Source: Pseudonocardia xinjiangensis (GTDB lineage: Bacteria; Actinomycetota; Actinomycetes; Mycobacteriales; Pseudonocardiaceae). From it: a stretch of DNA of 64,000 bases. Below the pieces are notes generated by a model that saw only the letters and a list, made by a program, of their open reading frames with translations, made no database searches and was not told where the DNA came from. Each line of letters begins with the position of its first letter. Within the stretch, counting starts at the first letter, position 1. Position numbers and translations under genes: made by a program. Shown in pieces: positions 7,924 to 16,050 of this stretch. The DNA lies in NCBI RefSeq assembly GCF_012911925.1, contig NZ_JAAXKY010000002.1, forward strand, positions 1 to 64,000, read 5' to 3'.

Positions 7924-8895
7924 TCACCGGGCTCGCGGAGCACCAGGATGTCCGCTGGTGTGGCGGCGGCGTCGTTCGTACGTCGCGACGAGGGCGACCA
8001 TGCCGACGTTGACGGCGACGAGGACCAGCAGGGACGCGTCGCCGGTGTCGGTGGCGCGGTCGATGGTGGTGGTCCCCCCACCGGACATGACGTTGCTGAT
8101 CACGCCGAAGAGGACGTTGTTGACGACGTGGAAGGCGATCGGCGCCTCCATGCCGCCGCTGAGGATCGCCATCAGCCCGGTGCTGACGGCGACCACCGTG
8201 AAGTAGCCGGCCAGCCAGGGGTCGGTCGAGCCGTGGACCACGGCGAAGCCCAGGGCGGAGACCACGAGCCCGACGGCCAGCGCCGGCCGGACCGGGCGCA
8301 CCCAGCTCGCGGCCGCGGGCAGCATGACGCTGCGGTAGATCAGTTCCTCGCCGGCGGCCTGGATGGGGGTGGTGAGCAGGGTGATCGTCAGGAAGGCGAT
8401 CGTCGTACCGCTGATCGCGAAGGTCGTCCAGCCGGTGGATGTCGGTGCGACGGCGCCCACGACTCCCGCTCCGGCCCCCACCATCAGCGCTGCGCCGATC
8501 GCGTAGTGGGCCAGGCGCCCCCGGTCGAACGCCCGCCGCGAGCTGAACAGCGCGCGCCACGGCACCCGGGTCATCCACACCAGGAGCAGGACCGCGACCA
8601 GGCCGGTCGCGCCGGTGGCCAGGTTGACGGCCAGGGACTTCAGCGGCGTGAGCTCGGGGGACAGCGGGTCGTCGCTGCCCTCGATGACGCCGACGAGCTG
8701 GTAGGCCAGCACCTGGAGGACCACGAGGACGAGCGGCAACGCCAGGACGAGGACGAACGGCTTCCACCAGCTCATCCGCAGGTGGGCGCCGAACGGCCGC
8801 GAGGTGTCGACCGCGGACGGAGCGGGCTGCGCTGTACGGCTCACGGTCGCGGGGATCAGCGCCCCGCGGTGGTGGCTGGGATCAGGTGACGGCAT
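7924..8895 (-). CDS. CPBP family intramembrane glutamic protease
   Basis: A 323-residue polytopic membrane protein of the CAAX-protease/bacteriocin-processing (Rce1-like) family. Three catalytic motifs are present: EELIYR (Glu183, Glu184, Arg188), FAVVHG (His221) and AFHVVNN (His256). About seven membrane helices follow an N-terminal cytoplasmic segment of some 40 residues. Members cleave or bind prenylated or hydrophobic peptides within the membrane. It is 3' to 3' with the hydrolase remnant and upstream of the duplicated membrane protein gene on the same strand. Confidence 0.85.
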   Translation of the reverse strand: MPSPDPSHHRGALIPATVSRTAQPAPSAVDTSRPFGAHLRMSWWKPFVLVLALPLVLVVLQVLAYQLVGVIEGSDDPLSPELTPLKSLAVNLATGATGLVAVLLLVWMTRVPWRALFSSRRAFDRGRLAHYAIGAALMVGAGAGVVGAVAPTSTGWTTFAISGTTIAFLTITLLTTPIQAAGEELIYRSVMLPAAASWVRPVRPALAVGLVVSALGFAVVHGSTDPWLAGYFTVVAVSTGLMAILSGGMEAPIAFHVVNNVLFGVISNVMSGGGTTTIDRATDTGDASLLVLVAVNVGMVALVATYERRRRHTSGHPGAPRAR

Positions 8896-8932
8896 GGAAC
8901 GGCCCTTCCGGGTTCGGGTGTCGGTTCGGCGG

Positions 8933-9574
8933 TCAGTCCGCCATCCAGGTGCTCTTGAGCCGCAACGCGCGGTCGGTGGCGGCGAGCGCCCCGGCGACGG
9001 CGAGCGCGATGGTCGCCCAGAGGGGCAGGCGGATCGGCGAGGTGAACGTGCCGACGTGCTGGGCGACGGCCTCGATGCGGGTGATCTGCTCCGCGACCCC
9101 CGACAGCGTGCCCGCGAGCCCCACCAGCAGCACGACGAGACCTACGGCCCCGATCACCGCGCTGGTGCGGGGGAACCGCTGCTCGAACCGCGCTCGCCGC
9201 CCCTCCAGGGAACGCGGATCCGGGCGCAGCACCCGCTCGCGGCCGTCGTCGGTGACGTGGTGCATGCGCTTGACGCCGTACTGGCCGACGGCGACCTCGA
9301 TGACGCCGCCGGGCACCGGGAAGGTCACGGGCAGGTTGGCCTGGAGCACCTGGACGCCGTCGCGGTAGAGCGCGGCCGGTCGCTTGGCAGACGAGCTGTC
9401 CCGCAGGTGGTGGACGTCAACCTCGAAGACCTGCGGGCGCCCTGACCCGTCGGGCAGCTCCAGGGCGAACAGCGAGCGGGACAGCAGGTGCCAGAAGCGG
9501 AACCGTTGTAGCCGGCTGCCGTCGCCGGGCTTGGCCTTCGACAGCTGCCAGCGCCGCCGGTACTTCTTGAACAC
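8933..9574 (-). CDS. conserved membrane-anchored protein (paralogue A)
   Basis: 213 residues of unknown function. A soluble N-terminal domain of about 135 residues with a KYRRRWQLSKAKPGDGS start is followed by two C-terminal membrane helices (about residues 137-160 and 185-205) and a basic tail ending LKSTWMAD. The GTG start follows AGGAG. The stop of the upstream TAP hydrolase is 9 bases away, so the two are one operon. A close paralogue of identical length lies at 33946-34587, also just downstream of a TAP hydrolase, so the pair is a functional unit. Confidence 0.75.
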   Translation of the reverse strand: MFKKYRRRWQLSKAKPGDGSRLQRFRFWHLLSRSLFALELPDGSGRPQVFEVDVHHLRDSSSAKRPAALYRDGVQVLQANLPVTFPVPGGVIEVAVGQYGVKRMHHVTDDGRERVLRPDPRSLEGRRARFEQRFPRTSAVIGAVGLVVLLVGLAGTLSGVAEQITRIEAVAQHVGTFTSPIRLPLWATIALAVAGALAATDRALRLKSTWMAD

Positions 9575-9582
9575 GATCTCCT

Positions 9583-11133
9583 CTACAGGGTGCAGCGGAC
9601 GTCGGCGGGCGGGGTGCGCAGGTCGATCAGGTACTCGGTGACGGCCTGGTCGACGCAGGTGCTCTGGCCGAACAGCGCGACGCCGTGCTGGGCGCCCTCG
9701 ACGGTGAGCAGGCTCCCGCCGAGCAGGCGGGCCAGGGTGATGCCGCCCTGGTACGGGGTGCCCGGGTCGCCGGTGACCGAGACCGTCAGGGTGGGGGGCA
9801 CATCGACGCCGCCGTCGAGCCAGGGCAGGTCCCGGCTCGGCGGCTCCGGCCAGGCCGCGCACTCGTAGTGCGCCGGAGCGGGCGACCGGCCGGGGTCGAG
9901 GAACGGGGCGGCGGCGCGCGCCTGGCGGGCCAGTTCGGTGTTCTCCTCGGGGCTGCGTCGCGGGTTGTCCATGCACCGGATCGCGAGGTTCGCGTCGATG
10001 TTCAGCCCGGCCCCGTACCGGCCGTCCGGGCCGCGCCCGAGGGCGGCGTCCCGCATTCCGAGCAGGATGTCGCCCCGGCCGGCGGACAGCTCGGCGAGCC
10101 CGTGGAGGATCATCGGCCGCTGGGATTCGGCGAAGAGCGCCGTCTGCACGGCCTGGATCGCGTCCGGGTAGGTCAGCGCGCGGCCGTCGGCCGTCGGTGC
10201 GGGCCGGTCCTGCAGGGGTCGGACGAGGTCCTGGAACGCCGCGGTCGCGCGGGCCGGGTCGGTGCCCAACGGGCAGGCCGCGTCGGCCGCGCACGAGACG
10301 GCCAGCTCGTCGAACGCCCCCTGGAAGGCCACGAACTGGGTCAGCCGGAAGTCGGCCTCGCTCCTCTCGGGGTCGACCGCGCCGTCGATCACCATCGCCC
10401 GCAGGTTCCGGCCGAACACCTCGGCGTACATGCCACCCAGTTCGCTGCCGTAGCTGTAGCCGAGGTAGGACAGCTTCTCGTCGCCCAGCACGGCGCGCAG
10501 CACGTCCATGTCCCGCACGACGTCGGCGCTGCCGACGCTGGTGAGCGCGTCCACCCCGCCGGTGCGCTCGGTGCACCGCCGGGCCACCTCGGCGGCGGCC
10601 TGCTCGTCAGGGACGTCGAAGAGGTAGGCCGCGGGGGGCTCGCCCCCGTCGGTCTCGGCGTCGGTGAAGCACTCCACGCGCGGGGTGGACGCGCCGACGC
10701 CGCGCGGGTCGAACCCGATCACGTCGAACCGCTCGCCGACCTGGCCGTTGTCCCACACCGGCCCGAGCGTGGCGACGAAGTTCATTCCCGAGCCGCCGGG
10801 ACCGCCCGGGTTGACCAGCAGCGACCCGATCTTCTCCCCGCGCGCCTTGGCCCGCAGCAGGGCGACCTCCCCGCGCGGGCCGTCCGGGTCGGCGTAGTCG
10901 AGCGGCACCTGCACGCGGGCGCAGTCGAAGCGGCTGTTCGCGTAGAGCCGCTGGTCGATCGCCGACGTCGCGTAGGGCGCGCACGGCTCGAATACGACCT
11001 GCTGGCCGTAGAACCCGGCCAGCCCGGACGGCGGTGGACTCCCGATCTGCGCCACGGGTGCGCCGCACGCGCCGACGAGGACCAGCGATGCCGCCACCAG
11101 GGCGGCGGCGACCGTCGAGCGGACAGGGAACAC
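9583..11133 (-). CDS. secreted TAP-like alpha/beta hydrolase lipoprotein (paralogue A)
   Basis: A 516-residue exported hydrolase of the tripeptidyl aminopeptidase (SlpD/SlpE) family. The N-terminal signal ends in a lipobox LVGAC, so it should be a membrane-anchored lipoprotein. The oxyanion region NPGGPGGSG, the nucleophile elbow GYSYGS and a C-terminal TAP domain with GAQHG (catalytic His) are all present. GTG at 11133 has AAGGAG 6 bases upstream; the longer frame before it is intergenic. A MerR-type box lies at 11170-11193. Likely cleaves peptides or esters outside the cell. Confidence 0.88.
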   Translation of the reverse strand: MFPVRSTVAAALVAASLVLVGACGAPVAQIGSPPPSGLAGFYGQQVVFEPCAPYATSAIDQRLYANSRFDCARVQVPLDYADPDGPRGEVALLRAKARGEKIGSLLVNPGGPGGSGMNFVATLGPVWDNGQVGERFDVIGFDPRGVGASTPRVECFTDAETDGGEPPAAYLFDVPDEQAAAEVARRCTERTGGVDALTSVGSADVVRDMDVLRAVLGDEKLSYLGYSYGSELGGMYAEVFGRNLRAMVIDGAVDPERSEADFRLTQFVAFQGAFDELAVSCAADAACPLGTDPARATAAFQDLVRPLQDRPAPTADGRALTYPDAIQAVQTALFAESQRPMILHGLAELSAGRGDILLGMRDAALGRGPDGRYGAGLNIDANLAIRCMDNPRRSPEENTELARQARAAAPFLDPGRSPAPAHYECAAWPEPPSRDLPWLDGGVDVPPTLTVSVTGDPGTPYQGGITLARLLGGSLLTVEGAQHGVALFGQSTCVDQAVTEYLIDLRTPPADVRCTL

Positions 11134-11169
11134 AGGAACTCCTTCGGTGGTCGTCGTCCGGAAGGGGAC

Positions 11170-11193
11170 ACCGTGCCGTCGCGGCAGGGTCAA
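11170..11193 (-). promoter_or_regulatory. MerR-type box upstream of TAP hydrolase A
   Basis: On the minus strand TTGACC (11193-11188) overlaps ACCCTGCC-GCGAC-GGCACGGT, the same 8-5-8 geometry as the MerR promoter with one mismatch in the left arm. It lies 55 bp from the GTG start. Confidence 0.6.
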
Positions 11194-11218
11194 CCCGCGT
11201 GGTTCAGACCACAGCGGC

Positions 11219-11240
11219 TTGAGTGTGCCGCGACGGCACG
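11219..11240 (+). promoter_or_regulatory. MerR-type box upstream of DUF3159 gene
   Basis: TTGAGT followed by the core GTGCC-GCGAC-GGCAC (11225-11239). It is back to back with the minus-strand box at 11170, so one regulator could control both divergent genes. Confidence 0.6.
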
Positions 11241-11281
11241 GCCTTCCCTGGGGCCACACGCCACGCGACCCAGGAGGACAC

Positions 11282-11950
11282 ATGACTGCCACCGACTCCC
11301 ACCGCGGCCCGGCCGGGGAGGAGCCCGGCGGCCCGGTACCCGCCCCCGCACCGCAGCCGACGCTGCTGGAGCAAACGGGTGGCCCGATGGGGTTCGTCTA
11401 CTCCGCCGTGCCCGTCGTCGTCTTCGTGGCGGCCAACGCCTTCCTGTCCCTGACCGCGACGATCATCGTGTCGGTCGCCGTCGGGCTGGTTATCACCGGC
11501 TACCGGCTCCTGCGCGGGGAGCGGTTCAGCCTCGCGGCCGGCGGGCTGCTCGGGCTCGCCGTTGCCATCGGCATCGTCGCCCTGACCGGGTCGGCGCGGG
11601 ACTTCTTCGTCGTCGGCATCTGGGCGTACCTGGTGGCGTTCGTCGTCGCGCTCGCCTCGGTGCTGGCCCGCCGGCCGCTGAGCGGCGTCGTGTGGAACCT
11701 CGTGCACGGCGGCACGCACGACTGGCGGGCCGACCGCCGCGTGTTGCGCGCCCACGACGTCGCCACGCTCGCCGCGGCGGCGGTGTCCGGCGCCCGGTTC
11801 GGCGTGCAGCAGTGGCTCTACGTCAGCTACGAGACCGGTTGGCTGGGCGTCGCCCGCGTCGCGATGGGCTGGCCGCTGACCATCCTGGCCGCGCTGGTCG
11901 TGGTCTGGGCCTGGCGGCGCAGCAGCAAGCGCCTGCTGCCGTCGGCCTGA
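11282..11950 (+). CDS. DUF3159 family membrane protein
   Basis: A 222-residue membrane protein. After a Pro/Gly-rich cytoplasmic tail of about 35 residues comes the family hallmark LLEQTGGPMGFVYSAVPVVV, then six hydrophobic helices. DUF3159 proteins are common in actinobacteria and have no established role. ATG at 11282 follows AGGAGG. It is divergent from the TAP hydrolase and shares the MerR-type operator region. Confidence 0.8.
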   Translation: MTATDSHRGPAGEEPGGPVPAPAPQPTLLEQTGGPMGFVYSAVPVVVFVAANAFLSLTATIIVSVAVGLVITGYRLLRGERFSLAAGGLLGLAVAIGIVALTGSARDFFVVGIWAYLVAFVVALASVLARRPLSGVVWNLVHGGTHDWRADRRVLRAHDVATLAAAAVSGARFGVQQWLYVSYETGWLGVARVAMGWPLTILAALVVVWAWRRSSKRLLPSA

Positions 11951-12081
11951 CGGTGTCCGGCCCGCTGATCGTCGCGCCGCCCCGGTCGTCGACGTCGCGC
12001 ATACAGCGCTTTCCACGCCGACTGGCGCGTGCCAGATGGCAGTGAGCATCCACTGAGTGTTTGTTCGAGAGTGGTGGATTG

Positions 12082-12417
12082 TCAGTCTCGTCGGTAGCGG
12101 GCTTTGATGTGGAAGCGTTCGCCCTGGGGGCCGAGGATGCTCAGTAACTCCACGGAGTGTGCGTCGGCGTTGCCGAACCAGTGGGGGAGGTGGGTGTCGA
12201 ATTCGGCGACCTCGCCGGCGGTGAGGACGAAGTCCTGCTCGCCGAGTTTCACCCGCAGCCGTCCGTGGAGGACGTAGAGCCAGTGGTAACCCTCGTGTGA
12301 ACGTGGATCGGGTTCGAGATGGTCGGTCAGGCCGGCTGGGAGGATCTGTTTGTTCACCTGCAGTCCGCCGGGGTTGCTCATGCGTCCCACGGTGAACCCG
12401 GTTTTGCAGTTTTCGCA
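12082..12417 (-). pseudogene. cupin domain of an XRE regulator, 5'-truncated
   Basis: The C-terminal 105 residues match the sensor cupin of XRE-cupin regulators (HEGYHWLYVLHGRLRVKLG, then FDTHLPHWFGN and a final strand pair). The helix-turn-helix half is missing: sequence upstream of about 12417 no longer resembles the family. An internal ATG at about 12381 could still yield a bare cupin protein. The region 11951-12081 holds nothing recognisable. Confidence 0.55.
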
Positions 12418-12606
12418 AAGACCCGTGCCATCGCGGGCCGGCTGGGCGCAGATTGGTCGCGGAGGTGGTCGTGATGAGTCAGGGAGGTGGCCCCGGCGCC
12501 GATGTGCGGCCTGATCATCCGACCGGGCCGCAACCTGGAAAACCACGCCCGCCGAGAACACCCCGGCTCCGGCCGCCTGACACCCACCCCCCGAGAAGAG
12601 GACGCC

Positions 12607-13200
12607 ATGGACACACCGTCCTGGGACGAGATGTACCGCAGCCGCGACCAGGTCTTCAGCGGCAACCCCAACGCAGTGCTCGTCACCGAGGCCTCCGGCA
12701 TGCCGCCCGGACGGGCGCTCGACGTCGGATGCGGCGAAGGCGCCGACGCACGGTGGCTGGCCCGCCGCGGCTGGCAGGTCACGGCGGTGGACATCTCACC
12801 CACCGCCCTGACCCGGGCCGCCAACACCAGCGCAGACCTCGCCGACCGCGTGACGTGGACACCTGCCGACGTGATCAGCACAACACCGAGCGGAGCGTTC
12901 GACCTGGTCTCCGTCCACTACTTCCCCCTCCCACGCCAGCCGAGCCACGGCGCGCTGCGCGGCCTGCTGGCCGCCGTCGCGCCCGGTGGCACCCTGCTCT
13001 TCGCCACGCACGATCTCGCCGACCTGACCCCACGCCCCGGCTTCGACCCGGGCGACTACTACCAGCCGGACGACATCGCCAGGCTCCTCGACGACACCTG
13101 GGCGATCCAGGTCAACGGAACCCGCCCGCGCACGACCCCCGCCCCCGCGGGCACCCACCACACCCACGACACCGTCCTGCGGGCGCGACGGCTCCGGTGA
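12607..13200 (+). CDS. class I SAM-dependent methyltransferase
   Basis: 197 residues. SAM-binding motif I LDVGCGEGADARWLARRGW and an acidic motif II (VTAVDISPTAL) are intact, followed by motif IV FDLVSVHYFPL. The arrangement matches small methyltransferases of the Tam/UbiE-like or tellurite-resistance type. ATG at 12607 follows GAGAAGAGGA. No operon partner; substrate unknown. A 34-bp perfect palindrome 83 bp downstream may terminate its transcript. Confidence 0.82.
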   Translation: MDTPSWDEMYRSRDQVFSGNPNAVLVTEASGMPPGRALDVGCGEGADARWLARRGWQVTAVDISPTALTRAANTSADLADRVTWTPADVISTTPSGAFDLVSVHYFPLPRQPSHGALRGLLAAVAPGGTLLFATHDLADLTPRPGFDPGDYYQPDDIARLLDDTWAIQVNGTRPRTTPAPAGTHHTHDTVLRARRLR

Positions 13201-13282
13201 CGTGCCACGGATACGGGTGGCCGGGTCGGCAGAACGCGCGGCCTGCTGCGGTTCCGTTCCCTGTCCGTGCGGTGAGCGCCCG

Positions 13283-13316
13283 CGGTCCTGACGTGCACAT
13301 GTGCACGTCAGGACCG
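13283..13316. terminator. 34-bp perfect palindrome, likely bidirectional terminator
   Basis: Perfect symmetry of 17 bp on each side of the central CA|TG (between 13299 and 13300). It lies between two convergent genes, where a shared terminator is expected. There is no loop spacer and no U-tract, so a protein-binding site is the alternative. Confidence 0.45.
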
Positions 13317-13477
13317 ATCTCGCTGATCATGAGCAGCTCGGCGGCCGCCGTCGCACGAGCAGAGGAGCCCGTGGTCAGTCCGTACTCCCGGCGGTCGGAT
13401 GGCTCCGATCCGCCGGGCTCGTGGGCAGCGTGGTGGCGCCGTCCGCCAGGCGCGCGCGGGCGCGGTGGTGTCGCTTC

Positions 13478-13735
13478 TCAACGGGCATGATCTTCGTCGC
13501 CCGCGGGCAGCCCCATGGCCGGGGTCCCGACGTACATGCTCTCGGCCCGCTCGACGACGAAGGTCTCGTGCCAGATCCCGACCGCGCCGGGGTTCTTCTT
13601 CGCCATTGCGTTGAACCGCGTCCAGGCCGGCCGGTGACTCAGCGAGCCGGCGGATGCGTAGTCGTAGAGCTTGTGGAACACCACCAGCTCTCCGCCGTAC
13701 TGGTGCATGACCCTGCCCGGGACGATCTTCGCCAT
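13478..13735 (-). CDS. DUF4188-like protein with internal deletion
   Basis: The N-terminus (MAKIVPGR ... GELVVF) and C-terminus (HRPAWTRFN, GAVGIWHETFVV, GTPAMGLPAG) match DUF4188/fluoride-type monooxygenase-like proteins, but the two halves are joined directly; roughly 60 residues of the usual 150 are missing in frame. It could be expressed but is probably inactive. The start might instead be the ATG at 13780. Confidence 0.5.
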   Translation of the reverse strand: MAKIVPGRVMHQYGGELVVFHKLYDYASAGSLSHRPAWTRFNAMAKKNPGAVGIWHETFVVERAESMYVGTPAMGLPAGDEDHAR

Positions 13736-13859
13736 AGCTCCCCCGAAACTGAATAGTTGCACTGTCGCGTATCCACGCATGTGGCCGGCGCCCCTCGCGG
13801 CTCGTACTTCCGGCGACGGGATCCGGCCACCGAGGCCTGCAACCAGGACCAGGCGCGGC

Positions 13860-14240
13860 TCAGTTGGGTCCGGCGACCATGGCTCCGGTGACTGGCACGA
13901 CCGCGCCGGACACGTAGGAGCCCGGCTGGACGAGCCAGGTGATCGCGGTGGCGACGTCGTCCGGCGTGCCGAGCCGCCGGACCGGGATGCTCTCCACGAC
14001 CGACCGGGTGGCGTCCTCGATCGTCGCCCCGGTCGAGGGGGCGACCGGGCCCATCACGTTGATCAGCCAGGACAGGTCCCACCGGTGGTCGGTCAGCTCG
14101 ATGAACTCACCCACCCCGATGCCTGTTCCCGCGTTGTTGACCAGCACGTCGAGCCCGCCGAAGATGCTCACCGCAGCCTCGACCGCCGCGTCGATCTGAG
14201 CGGGCGGCCCTGCAGAGATGTCGTGTTCTACAAGATGTCC
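13860..14240 (-). pseudogene. SDR with deleted active site
   Basis: Contains the SDR motifs LDVLVNNAGTG and RRLGTPDDVA followed by a GSYVSGAVVPVTG tail, but the segment between NVMGPV and the C-terminal block lacks the catalytic Ser and YxxxK region, and the Rossmann N-terminus is gone. It is a deleted remnant. Confidence 0.65.
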
Positions 14241-14288
14241 TCCTCGAGTTGATGTCCTGAGATGCCGACGAGGGCCAGGCCCCGGACG

Positions 14289-14681
14289 TCAGGAGCCCAG
14301 CTGTCGCTGCACTGCCTGGGCGTCGATCAGGTAGTTCATCTCGTAGAAGCGCCCGTCACGGACCTTGTGGAAGGCGTACTCGGCGAACTCCAGCGTGGCG
14401 CCGGTGGGGGCCACACCGAGCCACTCCTTCGTGTGCGTGCCCTTGTTGAACAGGCGGGCTGCCACGCGGTCACCGTCGATGGCGATGTCCTGGACCCGCC
14501 AGGTGAAGTCCGGCACCGCAGCGCCGTGCCCCTTGAGCTCGGCGATGACGTCGTCCCGCATGACCGGCTGGCCGTTCTCGATGAGCTCGTCGTGGATGAA
14601 CTCGGTCATGCGGTCGAAATCATGATCGTTGAGCGCGTCGATGTAGCGCTCGAAGACCTCGCGCACGTCGGAGTCGGACAT
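14289..14681 (-). CDS. SnoaL-like / NTF2-fold polyketide-cyclase-type protein
   Basis: 130 residues with the SnoaL pattern: VFERYIDALNDHDFDRMTEF at the start, a central strand with HGAAVPDFTWRV, and EYAFHKVRDGRFYEMNYL at the end. Members are ester cyclases or substrate-binding proteins with a conical pocket. ATG at 14681 has GGAGG upstream. It is downstream of the SDR at 14884, with an interrupted palindrome between them. Function not assignable further. Confidence 0.75.
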   Translation of the reverse strand: MSDSDVREVFERYIDALNDHDFDRMTEFIHDELIENGQPVMRDDVIAELKGHGAAVPDFTWRVQDIAIDGDRVAARLFNKGTHTKEWLGVAPTGATLEFAEYAFHKVRDGRFYEMNYLIDAQAVQRQLGS

Positions 14682-14793
14682 GATGACCTCCTGTCGCCCC
14701 GTGTCGGGGCTGTACTCGTGTGTTCATGACTGGCGATGCCCTTCCGCGCTCTCGTCGAGCGGCCACCGTCGATCGGGGAGAACCTCGGGTCCG

Positions 14794-14823
14794 CGACTTC
14801 TACTCCGATCGGTACAGAAGTCG
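14794..14823. promoter_or_regulatory. nested interrupted palindrome before the SnoaL-like gene
   Basis: CGACTTCT ... CCGATCGG ... AGAAGTCG: outer 8-bp arms and an 8-bp self-complementary centre separated by 3-bp unmatched segments. Possible operator for the gene starting at 14681, or a terminator of the SDR. Confidence 0.35.
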
Positions 14824-14883
14824 ACATGTCGCGCTGCCGGGGTGTGGCGCCGCAGCAGGGTCAGCAGGGCTTGTGACAGCGGG

Positions 14884-15741
14884 CTACCGGGAGGACCGGG
14901 CGAAGGCTCGGTAGCGCGACAGATAGCGGGGCACCTGCCGGAGGGCGACGGGCCGGGGCCACTCGCCGGGGCGGAACCACGCCTCGGAGCCGCCGTCGAC
15001 GACAATGACGCTGCCACACAGGAACGCCGCCGCAGGCGAGAGCATCATCATCACCCAGTCGGCGAGGTGCCCGGCATCGCCCACGCCACCGACCGGGACG
15101 GGGAACGCGCGGAACGCTCTCGCCGCGACCGGGTTCGCGAGGTCCTCGTCGAGCAAGCGGGTCTGCACCGGTCCCGGAGCGAGCACGTTGAGGCGGATCC
15201 CGGCGCCGGCCCACGCCGGGGTCACGGCCGCCCGGCGCGCCCATTCGGTCACCGCGATCTTCGACGCCGCGTAGGCGATGTTCGGGGCGACCGGCCCGAA
15301 CAGTCGCAGCGCCCGCACCGCGCGGTCGATCTTGCCCGTGCGCAGGGCGCGGAGCACCCGCCGCGGCACTCCAGGGGTGACGGTTGCCGAGTTGCTGCCG
15401 AGAACCACGGCTCGGGCGTCGCCGCTCGCCGCGAGCGCCGGTCGCAGAGCAGTCAGCAGCTCGACCGTGCCCAGCTGGTTGACCTGCGCGATCTTCCGTG
15501 GACGGTCGGGTCCGGGGGAGGGGCCGATCCCGGCGGCGAGCACGGCGCCGTCGAGCACGCCACCGGAGCGCCCGAGGACCCCGGTGGCCGCAGCCGCGCG
15601 GCCTTCCGGTGTTCCGAGGTCGGCGACGACGTCGGCGTCGCGCAGATCCACCTCGATCACGGAGTGCCCGGCGGCACGGAGCCGCTCGGTCACCGCGGCG
15701 CCGATCCCCGACGCCGAACCCGTCACTGCATAGCTGCCCAT
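14884..15741 (-). CDS. SDR oxidoreductase, 3-alpha-hydroxysteroid dehydrogenase-like
   Basis: 285 residues, intact. The cofactor motif TGSASGIGAA is at 7-16 and the active-site YAASK is present. The N-terminal order (AAGHSVIEVDLRDADVVADL, then TPEGR) and the long insertion before YxxxK resemble the 3-alpha-HSD/carbonyl reductase branch. The C-terminal end GSVIVVDGGSEAW is typical. It reduces a ketone or oxidises an alcohol with NAD(P); steroid specificity is only a family guess. A MerR-like box lies about 55 bp upstream. Confidence 0.82.
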   Translation of the reverse strand: MGSYAVTGSASGIGAAVTERLRAAGHSVIEVDLRDADVVADLGTPEGRAAAATGVLGRSGGVLDGAVLAAGIGPSPGPDRPRKIAQVNQLGTVELLTALRPALAASGDARAVVLGSNSATVTPGVPRRVLRALRTGKIDRAVRALRLFGPVAPNIAYAASKIAVTEWARRAAVTPAWAGAGIRLNVLAPGPVQTRLLDEDLANPVAARAFRAFPVPVGGVGDAGHLADWVMMMLSPAAAFLCGSVIVVDGGSEAWFRPGEWPRPVALRQVPRYLSRYRAFARSSR

Positions 15742-15795
15742 TCGAACCCCTGCCCGATTGAAGCCGTGATCAGCCTCTCCGGAGCAGCAGACGGT

Positions 15796-15816
15796 ATGCC
15801 GTCACGGCACACGCAA
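15796..15816 (-). promoter_or_regulatory. variant MerR-type box upstream of the SDR
   Basis: Minus strand reads TTGCGTGTGCCGTGACGGCAT: core GTGCC-GTGAC-GGCAT, one arm base off the pattern at the MerR promoter, with TTGCGT in place of TTGACC. Confidence 0.45.
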
Positions 15817-15869
15817 GTGCCTCGTACCGCGACGCGCCTCACGTCGACATGGCGCGGTTCGGCCCTGGT

Positions 15870-15960
15870 GGAGGGGGCTCGTCGACGGCGGACGCCGGCG
15901 CGTCCTGGGCCTGCGCCGGGAGGAGGTCGCCCTGCTGCGGCCTGCGAAACGGGCCTCCGA
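15870..15960 (+). pseudogene. short XRE (MmyB-type) remnant
   Basis: One frame reads GRRRVLGLRREEVALL, the start of the helix-turn-helix of MmyB-type XRE regulators (usually GLRREEVALLAGVS). It breaks off at once. The rest of 15742-16050 shows no gene. Confidence 0.4.
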
Positions 15961-16050
15961 TGACCGTCGACGACACCAACGTGTACGGCAACGCCTCGAA
16001 CCGGGCCACGATCATGGCGGCGCACCCGGGCGCGGCGCTCCGGGGCGGGG

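Noticed and set aside
9685..12045. Plus-strand open frame of 786 codons
   Set aside because: Antisense to the TAP hydrolase and crosses the real DUF3159 gene in another frame; no motifs.
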